Below, piece after piece: positions 32,077 through 40,268 of a stretch of DNA of 64,000 bases. Position 1 is the stretch's first letter. Each line of letters starts with the position of its first letter. Under the pieces are notes generated by a model. That model saw only the letters and a list, made by a program, of their open reading frames with translations, made no database searches and was not told where the DNA came from. This DNA comes from Microbacterium timonense (GTDB lineage Bacteria > Actinomycetota > Actinomycetes > Actinomycetales > Microbacteriaceae). The stretch covers positions 858,969-922,968 of the forward strand of contig NZ_OLMV01000001.1 of the NCBI RefSeq assembly GCF_900292075.1, given 5' to 3'. The translations under genes and the position numbers were made by a program.

Positions 32077-35000
32077 TCAGCCTCTCAGGATGACATCCTC
32101 GGCGACGTAGTACAGGGCGACGTCGATCTCTTCCCGCGGCACGCCGTGCTTGGCGTGATAGGCCTCGCGGTACAGCTCGAGCTGCAGCATCCGCTCCTCC
32201 TTCTCAGCGGGAGTGCGAGGCGCCACGCCGGTCTTCCAGTCGACGATCTCGATGCGTCCGCCGCGATCGTCGCGACGGTAGACGGCGTCGAGCTTGCAGA
32301 TGACGATGTGCGGGAGCCCGTCAGGGCCCGTGGTCGTGAAGTCGATCTCGGTCTCGACCTCGATGGGTCGAAGCGACGCCCACTCCGAGCGGAGGAACCG
32401 CTCGCGCAGCGAAGCCAGCGCCGCCGCGTCTTCGACCGACGACGTCGTTCCGGGTGCGTCGTCGTCCAGCTCCCACAGCGCGTCGTCGAGCGATCCGCCG
32501 AGTCCGGGTCGACCCGACCGCTGCTCCACCCACGCATGGAACAGGGTTCCCAGCCGTGTCTGGCGGAACGGGCGCTCGGGCAGCGGCCGTGCGATGCGTG
32601 CCAGCGTGCCCTCGAGATCCGCGGCGTACTCCTTGTAGCGCGACGCCGCGATGCGCGTGGGCGCGGTGCGGACGGGCCGAGCGCGTCTGGCGTCTCGTTC
32701 TGCCAGCAGCAGGACTGCCTGCGGGTCGAGCGCCGCCCTCGGCCCTTCGAGAGCGGCCTGGACTGCTGCGGCGGCGGTCTGGACGGCTTCCCGCCGCGCG
32801 CCGAGCGGGTCGATGGGCCACTGCAGGACCCGCCGCTCGCCCTCATACGGGTTGTCGCCCGCTTCGTCGTCGGAGAGGGCGACGCCCAACGCCTGTGCGA
32901 TCTCGGTGAAGAACGTGCCGCGCGCCCGCGGCCTCTTGGTGCCGGACCAGGTGGCGCCCGTCAGCAGCAGGTGTTCCCGCGCACGGGTGACCGCGACGTA
33001 CGCCAGGCGGCGGTCCTCTTCGAGCTGCCGCGCGCGGTTGGCTTCGACGAACGCCTCGATCGCCTCTTTCAGCTCCTGCTGCGTCTGCGCGGACTGCCAG
33101 GCGAGGGCGGGGAGCCAGGCGGAATCGCCGCGGAACGCGTACGGCAGGACGCCGAACCCCAGCCACGCCTTCGTGTCGCGGGGCGCGCTGGGCAGCTCGT
33201 CCTTCACCATGCGCACCACCGCGACCGCGTCCCACTCCAGCCCCTTCGAGCCGTGGATGGTCAGCAGCTGCACCACGTCGTCTTCCGGCGGCTCCGTGCG
33301 CGGGGCGAACTCGTCGAGCTGCTCGGCGTGATCCAGCCAGGCCAGAAGGCTCGACAGCGATCCCGTCTCGTCCGCCGCCAGGAACGCGTGGACCTCGTCC
33401 ACGAAGGCGCGCAGCTGCGCCGAGGCGATGCGAGCCGGACCGCGCGACTCGTTCGCTGCGAGCTCGACGTCCAGCCGCAGTTCGAGTTCGATGAGGCGCA
33501 CGAGCTCGGGGATCGGCATCCCGACCGCCTGACGAAGACCGGCGAAGACGGCGGCAGCGTCGCGCAGGCGTTCCCGGGCCTCGGGCGTGAACCCGGCGAG
33601 CCATCCGTGACCGGGCTGCTGCCGCAGCACGAAGTCGAGAGCGTCGACGAGGGAGCCGTCGTCATCGCCCGCGCTGCCCCGGATCCGCTCGACGACGTCG
33701 GGTGCCAGCGGCTGCAAGGCCGCGTCGTGTCGTGCCAAGCGGCGGGCGAGGGCGGCCAGCTCGCGCAGGTCGGGAAGGCCGATCCCCCACCGCGGGCCGG
33801 ACAGCAGGCGGATGAGGGCCGAGCCCGCCGACGGGTCGCTGATCACTCGGAGCGCGCACACCACATCGACCACTTCGGGGGTGGACAGCAGGCCGCCGAG
33901 GCCGAGGATGCGGTGGGGAATGCCGCGCCGTCCGAGGGCGTCGCCGAATCGGACCATGTGCTTCTTGCTGCGGAACAGGATGGCGCCGGTCGTGCTCCGG
34001 CCGTTCTTCGCGCGCTCAGCGCGCACACGCTGGAACCATGCGGCGACGCGGTCGGCCTCGCTGTCGAGATCGGGATCGAACCCGAGCTCGACCTCGCCGT
34101 CGGGCGCGCCGGGACGTGCACGGAGCTCCTGCACGCGAACCTGCGTCGACCCCGCCAGCGGCGCGAGCACCGCGTTGGCGGCGGTGAGCACCGTCGAGCT
34201 GTTGCGCCAGCTCGTCAGCAGGGCGTACTGCCGGCACTCCCCCTGCCCGGCGAAGGCGGCCGCGAAGCCTCCCAGGTTGCCGGCGCTCGCGCCGCGCCAC
34301 CCGTAGATCGCCTGATGCGGGTCGCCCACGGCCATCACGGCGCCGCCCGCGAACAGTGCAGCCAGGAGGTCGGTCTGCACGACGGACGTGTCCTGGTATT
34401 CGTCCAGCAGCACGACACGGTACCGATCCCGCAGCTCCTCCGCGACGGCGTGGTGGCTGGCGACCACTTCGAGCGCGCCCGCCACCTGGTCGGAGAAGTC
34501 GATCACGCCCAGTCGCCGCTTCTCGGCGGCGTACTCGCGCGCCAGGTCGGCCAGAAGCGACAGGGCGCCGACCTTCTCGACGGCTTCGGCGACGTCGGCG
34601 TACACCGTGGTGCGGCGGTTGGTGGACGGAAGCTCCTGCACGCTCCGGAACCGCTCCGGGAACGCGGCGAGCTCATCGAAGTCCACGAGGTTGTCCACGC
34701 CGTCCCGTGCGATGCGCAGCGCGGCATCGACGATGGTGCGCACCGCCTCACCCCGCAGCTCGAGCCGCGGGTCGTCCGAGGCGAAGACCACTCGGCGCAT
34801 GAGCAGCCAGGCGGCCGACTCCGACAGGACCGCCGCCTCGGCATCCCTGCCGATCCGCACCGCGTGCTCGCGCACGATCTGGTCGGCGAAGCTGTTGTAC
34901 GTCGCCACGGTGGGCCTGTGCAGCAGTGCGTCGTCGCCGACCTCCTGTGCGACGGCCCCGACCGATCGCGCCAGCGCCTCGAGCAGCCGGTGCCGTTCGG

Positions 35001-35427
35001 CTCCCGCACGCGAGCCGTCGAGTCCGGATCGCTCGAGCTCGCCGAAGGCGTCGAGGCGCCCGTCGGCCGCGAGCGCCGGCAGTGCGGGCAGCAACCCGCT
35101 CCGCTCGAACTCGGCCAGGCGTGCCAGCCGCCTCTGGATGCGCTCGGCGAGCTCGCCGGCAGCCTTGCGCGTGAAGGTGAGACCGAGCACCTCGTCGCGC
35201 CGGACCAGTCCGTTGGCCACCAGCCACACCACCCGCGCGGACATCGTCTCCGTCTTGCCGCTCCCGGCGCCGGCCACGACGAGCGTGGGAGCCAGCGGCG
35301 CCTCGATCACAGCGACCTGCTCGTCGGTGGGCGGGAACTGCCCGAGCGCAGCCGCGATCACCCGCGCCGACAGTCGCGCGTCGGCCGGGTGCTGCGTTCC
35401 GTCGGCGAGTGGCTCGATGAGCGTCAC
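32077..35427 (-). CDS. adnB: AdnB-like helicase-nuclease subunit
   Basis: A 1116-residue protein with an N-terminal SF1A motor and a C-terminal RecB-type nuclease. The motor has VVAGAGSGKTE (near 51-60), FTRKAAGELAERI, VVLLDEYQDTSVVQ (motif II), GDPHQAIYGWRGA (motif III) and TIHGSKGLEWDAVAVVRM. The nuclease has KLDAVYRRDD and the catalytic IEIVDWKTG with the downstream LQLELY (near 1055-1085). AdnAB resects double-strand breaks in mycobacteria in place of RecBCD/AddAB, where AdnB is the leading motor. The GTG at 35427 overlaps the adnA stop (GTGA). Size and order agree with Rv3201c (AdnB) after Rv3202c (AdnA). Convergent with the phosphotransferase-fold gene, 23 nt apart. Confidence 0.92.
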   Translation of the reverse strand: MTLIEPLADGTQHPADARLSARVIAAALGQFPPTDEQVAVIEAPLAPTLVVAGAGSGKTETMSARVVWLVANGLVRRDEVLGLTFTRKAAGELAERIQRRLARLAEFERSGLLPALPALAADGRLDAFGELERSGLDGSRAGAERHRLLEALARSVGAVAQEVGDDALLHRPTVATYNSFADQIVREHAVRIGRDAEAAVLSESAAWLLMRRVVFASDDPRLELRGEAVRTIVDAALRIARDGVDNLVDFDELAAFPERFRSVQELPSTNRRTTVYADVAEAVEKVGALSLLADLAREYAAEKRRLGVIDFSDQVAGALEVVASHHAVAEELRDRYRVVLLDEYQDTSVVQTDLLAALFAGGAVMAVGDPHQAIYGWRGASAGNLGGFAAAFAGQGECRQYALLTSWRNSSTVLTAANAVLAPLAGSTQVRVQELRARPGAPDGEVELGFDPDLDSEADRVAAWFQRVRAERAKNGRSTTGAILFRSKKHMVRFGDALGRRGIPHRILGLGGLLSTPEVVDVVCALRVISDPSAGSALIRLLSGPRWGIGLPDLRELAALARRLARHDAALQPLAPDVVERIRGSAGDDDGSLVDALDFVLRQQPGHGWLAGFTPEARERLRDAAAVFAGLRQAVGMPIPELVRLIELELRLDVELAANESRGPARIASAQLRAFVDEVHAFLAADETGSLSSLLAWLDHAEQLDEFAPRTEPPEDDVVQLLTIHGSKGLEWDAVAVVRMVKDELPSAPRDTKAWLGFGVLPYAFRGDSAWLPALAWQSAQTQQELKEAIEAFVEANRARQLEEDRRLAYVAVTRAREHLLLTGATWSGTKRPRARGTFFTEIAQALGVALSDDEAGDNPYEGERRVLQWPIDPLGARREAVQTAAAAVQAALEGPRAALDPQAVLLLAERDARRARPVRTAPTRIAASRYKEYAADLEGTLARIARPLPERPFRQTRLGTLFHAWVEQRSGRPGLGGSLDDALWELDDDAPGTTSSVEDAAALASLRERFLRSEWASLRPIEVETEIDFTTTGPDGLPHIVICKLDAVYRRDDRGGRIEIVDWKTGVAPRTPAEKEERMLQLELYREAYHAKHGVPREEIDVALYYVAEDVILRG

Positions 35428-38400
35428 GAGGCGCTCACCGCCCCGACGGTGTGGATGCGGCACAAGCCATAGGCATGCTCGTCGCGGCAGTGCTCCTCGT
35501 ACGGCGCGGTGAACGTCTCACCGCGCATGACCCGCACCGCGGCGCGAATGCGGGCGAGGAAGGCCTCGCGACGCTCGTCGTCGAAGGGCGGCTGCCACGG
35601 GGTGACGTAGTCGGCCTTCGACGCGGTCGGCCGCAGCACGAGAAGCTTCGCACCGCCCGGCGCGTGGCCGTTCGCGGCCGGGATGGCACCGGACTCGAAG
35701 GCGAGCTGATACGCGGCCAGCTGCGGGTTGTCGAGCACCTTCGCGTCGGTCTGCGGCTCCCGCTTGCCCGTCTTCAGGTCCATGATCACGACCGATCCGT
35801 CGGGTGCCAGCTCCACCCGGTCGATGTACCCGGAGAGCACCACGCCATGCTCGGAGCTGCCTCCCGCACCGTCGTCGGGATCGAGGGCGATCGGCACCTC
35901 GAAGTGCGGCTCGGCGCCGATGAGGGTGCCGCCGGCGTCTTCGAACCGGCGGAGGTAGAGATGCAGGCGACGCACGAGATCTCGAGCCCGCGCCTGCTCC
36001 GCGCGGTCCCGCCAGGCCGCTTCGAAGCTCAGCTCGCCCCAGCGCGACTCCACCTCGGCCCACAGTGCCGCCTCGTCGTGTCCGGCCGCGTGCTCGAGCG
36101 CCGCATGGATGATCGTGCCCAGGCCGGCGGTCGTTCCCCCGGGATCGCCCCCGAGGTCGCCGATGACCCAGTTCAGCTCGCATTCCTCCAACGCGTGCAG
36201 GCGCGACGGCGATACGCGCACGTCTTCGCGGGTCAGGTCCCGCAAGGGGCCCACCGACGTCGGGGGCAGCACCCCGTACCACTGGCTCGGTGCCGCACCC
36301 GGCACGCCCGCGTCGGCCAGCAGTGCGAGCTGCTGGGCCGCACGCTGCGCGGCCGCCGGAAGCGGTGCCCCCTCGCCCACCGCGGACCCTCCGCCCTGCC
36401 CGGCGGAACCGGCCGCCTCCGCCCGCGCGGCGGACCGGGTGGCGAGCGTCAGCGTGCGGCGATGACGGGCGACGAGGCCGCGGAGCGACACCGGGTGGTC
36501 CAGCTCGAACGGGTCGGGATCGGGGAGCATCTCGAACAAGACGCTCGGACCGGTGTCGTCGTCGTCCACGGCCGTGACGATGGTCTGCGCCGTCGCCCGG
36601 GAGAGGGCGCGCACGAGCAGGCGCAGCTCGTCGTGCATGGCGGCGCGACGGCGGTCGTACGCGCCCGCAGCCGCGTCGTCGGCCCGGGTCGCGGCATCCG
36701 CGAGGCGCCAGGTGTCGAGAAGGCTTCCGCGCAGCCGGGTGTTGGGCCACACGCCCTCTTGCACCCCCGCCACGATGACCGTGTCGAACTCCAGCCCGAG
36801 CGCACCGGCCGGCGTGAGCACGCGCACCGCGTCGTCGGGCGCGGGTGCGTCGAGACGGTCTTCGGCCACACCGCTGTCCAGAAGCGAACGCACGAACACA
36901 CGCGGGTCGGCGTCCAGCGAGCGCTCGACGAAGCGCTTGGCCGCCTGGAACAGCGCGACCAGGGCGTCCAGGTCACGCCCCGCCTGCTCGGCGAGCGGAC
37001 CGTTGCCGCGGGCGAGCTCGGACCACACCGGCTCCAGGCCGCTGCGATCCCACGCGGTCCACAGCAGCTCATGCGCTGTGGCGCCGCGTTCGAGCTCGCC
37101 GCGCAGCACGTCCAGGGTGCGGGCCAACGACGCGGCACGCCTTGCTTCCCGCGTGTCGATCAGGTCGAACTCGAGCGGCTGTCGCATGGCGGAGAGCACG
37201 AGATCGCGGCCCGACCGCTCCGAGATCGCGTCGTCGGCGGGTTCGCCCTCGACGACACGGCGCAGCTCGGCGTGCCGCAGCGCGGAGCGCAGACGTCGCA
37301 GCTCGATGACATCCAGACGCCCGTATGTGCCGACCAGTGCGGCCGACACGTCGTCGAAGGTCCACTCGTCGCGCGCGGCGAGCTCGATCAGGCGCAGCAG
37401 GTCGGCCACCGGCCGCAGCGTGCCGAGCGCGCGTCCGGGCCCGCTGGCCCGCGCCGGCACCTCACGGGCCGACAGCTCTGTCTCGAGGGCGGAGACCTGC
37501 CGCGTGTCGTGCGCGATGACCGCGCACCTCCCCCACGCCACTCCGTCGTGCACGTGGCGCTCCCGGAGCAGTCGCGCCACGGCGTCGAACTCCTCGGCGG
37601 GCGATCGCAGGGTCAGCACGCGCACAGACGCGTCGGGCTCTGCACCGCGACCCGACCCCCGGTGCGAGACGACCCCGACGGCGCCGATGCGCTGCGTCAC
37701 CCGCGCGACGAGCTCCTGCTGCCAGGCCGTGCCGCGATGCGGTCGGGACAGGGTGTGGATGGAGCCCAGCGAAGACGCCAGCCGCGCGAAGTTCTCGGGT
37801 GTCGCCCCGCGGAAGGAGCCGGAACCGACGTCGGGATCGCCGAACGCGAGCACCGCCGCCCCCCGTGCGCGCAGCGCCTCGAGCAGCTCGACACCCCCGA
37901 GGGTGAGCTCCTGCGCATCGTCGACGAGCACGACGCGCACCCGGTCGGCGACGGGGCTGCCCGCGGGCGCGGTGCGCAAGATGCCGACCGCCTCGCGGAC
38001 GAGGCCGGCCGCGTCCCGGTGCGCTCCGCGCATGCCGTCGCGCACCTGGAGGTACTCCGAGAAGAACGAGGAGAGCGCGATCCACGCCGGCAGCTCCCAC
38101 CGTTCACCGAGCTCGCGCAGCCGGCGCGGCTCGATGCCGAGCGTGGTGCACTCGGCGAGGAAGGTGCGCACCTCGGTGCGGAAGCCGGCCGTGCCGCGGA
38201 TCGCCGCGCTCAGCCAATCCGGCCAACGGGTGGTGCCGGCCGCCTCGTCCTCTTCGTCGCCCTCGAGCAGGTCGCGGATGATCTGGTCCTCGTCGCCGCC
38301 GGTGAGCAGCTGCGGCGGTTCGGCGTCGACGGCCACGGCGTGCGCGCGGACGACCTGGAAGGCGTAGGAGGCCACCGACCGCGCCAGTGGACCGGTCGTG

Positions 38401-38651
38401 GCCACCCGCACGGCCAGCCCCAGCCGGTCGCGCAATGCCGTCGCGGTCTGGCGCGACGGCGTGAGCACCATGATCGCGTCGGCGTCCACTCCTTCGCTGA
38501 CCAGCCACGCGACCCGCGAGACCAACGTGGCCGTCTTGCCGGTGCCGGGAGCGCCCACCACGACTCCGGAGGCGTCGACCGGGAGCGTCAGGACCGCGTG
38601 CTGATCGGCGTCGAGCACCGTCGTCGCGTCGTGCAGGGTCCCCGAGGTCAC
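35424..38651 (-). CDS. adnA: AdnA-like helicase-nuclease subunit
   Basis: A 1075-residue partner of AdnB. It keeps a good Walker A (VVGAPGTGKTATL, near 31-43), but motif II reads VVLVDDAQELT (near 240) instead of DExQ, so the motor may be weak, as the A subunit is thought to be in mycobacteria. The C-terminal nuclease domain is complete: SPSRLHALEECELNW, GYIDRVEL, VVIMDLKTGKRE (catalytic D-x-K) and NPQLAAYQLAF. Cys/His residues near the end (HCRDEHAYGLCRIH) with the upstream Cys could bind metal, which is speculative. GTG at 38651. It is first of the adnA-adnB unit and divergent from the DUF3107 gene. Confidence 0.9.
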   Translation of the reverse strand: MTSGTLHDATTVLDADQHAVLTLPVDASGVVVGAPGTGKTATLVSRVAWLVSEGVDADAIMVLTPSRQTATALRDRLGLAVRVATTGPLARSVASYAFQVVRAHAVAVDAEPPQLLTGGDEDQIIRDLLEGDEEDEAAGTTRWPDWLSAAIRGTAGFRTEVRTFLAECTTLGIEPRRLRELGERWELPAWIALSSFFSEYLQVRDGMRGAHRDAAGLVREAVGILRTAPAGSPVADRVRVVLVDDAQELTLGGVELLEALRARGAAVLAFGDPDVGSGSFRGATPENFARLASSLGSIHTLSRPHRGTAWQQELVARVTQRIGAVGVVSHRGSGRGAEPDASVRVLTLRSPAEEFDAVARLLRERHVHDGVAWGRCAVIAHDTRQVSALETELSAREVPARASGPGRALGTLRPVADLLRLIELAARDEWTFDDVSAALVGTYGRLDVIELRRLRSALRHAELRRVVEGEPADDAISERSGRDLVLSAMRQPLEFDLIDTREARRAASLARTLDVLRGELERGATAHELLWTAWDRSGLEPVWSELARGNGPLAEQAGRDLDALVALFQAAKRFVERSLDADPRVFVRSLLDSGVAEDRLDAPAPDDAVRVLTPAGALGLEFDTVIVAGVQEGVWPNTRLRGSLLDTWRLADAATRADDAAAGAYDRRRAAMHDELRLLVRALSRATAQTIVTAVDDDDTGPSVLFEMLPDPDPFELDHPVSLRGLVARHRRTLTLATRSAARAEAAGSAGQGGGSAVGEGAPLPAAAQRAAQQLALLADAGVPGAAPSQWYGVLPPTSVGPLRDLTREDVRVSPSRLHALEECELNWVIGDLGGDPGGTTAGLGTIIHAALEHAAGHDEAALWAEVESRWGELSFEAAWRDRAEQARARDLVRRLHLYLRRFEDAGGTLIGAEPHFEVPIALDPDDGAGGSSEHGVVLSGYIDRVELAPDGSVVIMDLKTGKREPQTDAKVLDNPQLAAYQLAFESGAIPAANGHAPGGAKLLVLRPTASKADYVTPWQPPFDDERREAFLARIRAAVRVMRGETFTAPYEEHCRDEHAYGLCRIHTVGAVSAS

Positions 38652-38807
38652 GCTTCGACGCTAGCGCGTGGGACCGACATCGGCCGTTCGCCCAGAGCGT
38701 TCCGCGGGCGGACGGATGCCCCGTCGCGGTGTCGTAGAGTTGCCATGCGCCCGGGGAGCCCGCACCCTTCGAACGGCAACCGTCGCCCCGCGCAGGAGGT
38801 CAGTCAC

Positions 38808-39032
38808 GTGGAGATCCGCATCGGCATCGCGAACACCGGCCGCGAGCTCAACTTCGAGACGAACGAGCCGGCGGCCGACGTCAAGAAGTCCGTCGCCGCG
38901 GCGCTGGACGCCGGCGCGACGCACGTCACGTTCGCCGACGCGAAGGGCAACTCGTACATCGTGCCCACCGCGGGCCTGGCGTACATCGAGCTCGGCTCGG
39001 AGGAGTCGCGCCGCGTCGGATTCGTCGCCTGA
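38808..39032 (+). CDS. DUF3107 family small protein
   Basis: A 74-residue protein with the DUF3107 pattern: VEIRIGIANTGRELNFETNE then a helix DVKKSVAAALDAG, and YIVPTAGLAYIELG. The corresponding mycobacterial protein is Rv3208A (TB9.4). The function is unknown. GTG 38808 is preceded by the strong AGGAGG 8 nt upstream. It is divergent from adnA and followed 13 nt later by a small membrane protein gene, probably as an operon. Confidence 0.9.
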   Translation: MEIRIGIANTGRELNFETNEPAADVKKSVAAALDAGATHVTFADAKGNSYIVPTAGLAYIELGSEESRRVGFVA

Positions 39033-39045
39033 GCGGAGCCACGGC

Positions 39046-39336
39046 GTGCAGATCCTTCTCGCCTTCATCCTCGGCGCGGTCATCGGCGTCGGCATCCACT
39101 TCCAACTGCATCAGCGCCTGACGCGCGGCGTGGTGCTCGCACCGATGGTCGGCGCCGTGTCGGCAGGTGCGGCGTGGACCATCCTGACGTGGCTGGGCGT
39201 CGGCATCGACACGCCGTGGCCCTGGCTGGCCGCCCTCGTCGTGCCGATCGTCGTGACGTATCCCGTCGTCATCGTCGTCTCGCGCGTGCGTGTGGCTCAT
39301 GACGCCCGGGAGAAGGCGCGCCTCGGCATCGGCTGA
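39046..39336 (+). CDS. Small membrane protein with three spans, 96 aa
   Basis: A 96-residue hydrophobic protein. Three spans are visible: about 2-18 (ILLAFILGAVIGVGIHF), 28-52 and 60-82 (LAALVVPIVVTYPVVIVV), with a basic C-terminus that should stay in the cytoplasm. GTG 39046 comes 13 nt after the DUF3107 stop, with GGAG upstream, so the two are likely cotranscribed. No family name can be given. Confidence 0.75.
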   Translation: MQILLAFILGAVIGVGIHFQLHQRLTRGVVLAPMVGAVSAGAAWTILTWLGVGIDTPWPWLAALVVPIVVTYPVVIVVSRVRVAHDAREKARLGIG

Positions 39337-39345
39337 ACCGGACCG

Positions 39346-40059
39346 TCAGGCGGCCAGACCCATCGCGTCCATCCGGCGTGAGTGCGCGGCCATCAGCTCG
39401 GTGAAGACCGGTTCCACCTTCTCCTGATCGGCCCGTCCGCGATCGCCCGGCCGCAGGGCGGCTCGGGCGATGAGCAGCGTGTCGCCGACCAGTCGCCGTC
39501 CCCACAGCGCCAGCAGCGATCGCCACTCCGAGTCGGCGGCGATCGCCTGGGAGATCAGCTCCACGATCGCCTGGCGGTCGGAGTCGGCCAGCAGGATCCG
39601 CGCGACCCGGTCCCCCGTCTCGCCGTAGCTGGCCGACAGGGCGAGGTAGAAGTCGTCCAGCATGCCGGCGGTGATGTGCACCGACAGCAGCGTCTCCTGG
39701 GGACGCACGCCGTGCGTGGCGGCACGGAAGGCGTCCAGCGGCTCGCGGAAGGGGCGCATGACCTCGGTCGGATCGTCGCCGCGCTCCCGGATGAGGGCGA
39801 CGAGCGCCTCGTGCTTGGTCAGCGCCGCGCCGGCGGCACGGGAGACCGCCTCCTTCTCGGACAGCTCGGGAATGGTCTGGATCAGCTCGGTGAGAGTCTC
39901 GAAGAACCCGAGCTGCAGGTACGCGGCCTGTCCGAGGAAGGTGTCGATGTCGGGAGCGAGCTCCTCGAAGTCGACGCGGTGGGCACCGCTGAGCTCGTCC
40001 CGCGAGCGGAGCTGCAGCCTGCGCCCCGTGTCACGCCGCTGCCAGAACCACTTCACCAT
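39346..40059 (-). CDS. Ferritin-like fold protein (tRNA hydroxylase MiaE-like family)
   Basis: A 237-residue all-helical protein. It resembles the ferritin-like-fold proteins next to RhlE in mycobacteria (Rv3210c), related to the MiaE-type diiron fold. Helices are AAYLQLGFFETLTELIQ (near 46-62, with Glu in FFETL), LTKHEALVALIRERG, the middle helix SVHITAGMLDDFYLALS and the C-terminal helix. Several Glu and His in metal-compatible places are seen (E56, E81, H80) but the full diiron set is not obvious. ATG at 40059, with the body of the family starting soon after. It is divergent from the DEAD-box helicase gene. The reaction is unknown. Confidence 0.72.
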   Translation of the reverse strand: MVKWFWQRRDTGRRLQLRSRDELSGAHRVDFEELAPDIDTFLGQAAYLQLGFFETLTELIQTIPELSEKEAVSRAAGAALTKHEALVALIRERGDDPTEVMRPFREPLDAFRAATHGVRPQETLLSVHITAGMLDDFYLALSASYGETGDRVARILLADSDRQAIVELISQAIAADSEWRSLLALWGRRLVGDTLLIARAALRPGDRGRADQEKVEPVFTELMAAHSRRMDAMGLAA

Positions 40060-40268
40060 GCACGAAAGCCTACGAGGCGTGCGCCGAAGTGTCCGTGCGC
40101 GCAACCTCCGGTATCTTGGGTGTCGGCCCCGGCGTCGGATCGGGGCGCCCGCGCCTGAGGGAGAGAAGGGCGTGGATCGCACTTCCGCCCGCGCACGGGC
40201 CCTCCCGGGCTCGGCACGCGCCCGGGCATGAACCCAGGCAGCATCCCACTGCCGGACAGGCACACATC
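40060..40268 (+). promoter_or_regulatory. Promoter and long structured leader of the DEAD-box helicase gene
   Basis: A 209-nt gap. TATCTT near 40113 resembles a -10 element and is followed by about 150 nt of GC-rich sequence with several possible hairpins (for example CCCGCGC/GCGCGGG-type pairings around 40185-40235) before the GTG of the helicase. Long leaders are common on RNA-helicase mRNAs. The transcription start is not shown by sequence alone. Confidence 0.4.

Noticed and set aside
28009..38651. Helicase-nuclease group as an anti-phage defence system
   Set aside because: UvrD2, NudC and AdnAB are in their conserved actinobacterial neighbourhood with housekeeping genes. No mobility genes, toxin or defence-specific domain is associated.
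32146..39032. Very long open frames on the plus strand opposite adnB and adnA (over 1100 codons each)
   Set aside because: They mirror the codon pattern of the true minus-strand genes. Their translations are Arg/Gly/His-rich with no motif, whereas the minus strand shows complete helicase and nuclease motifs.
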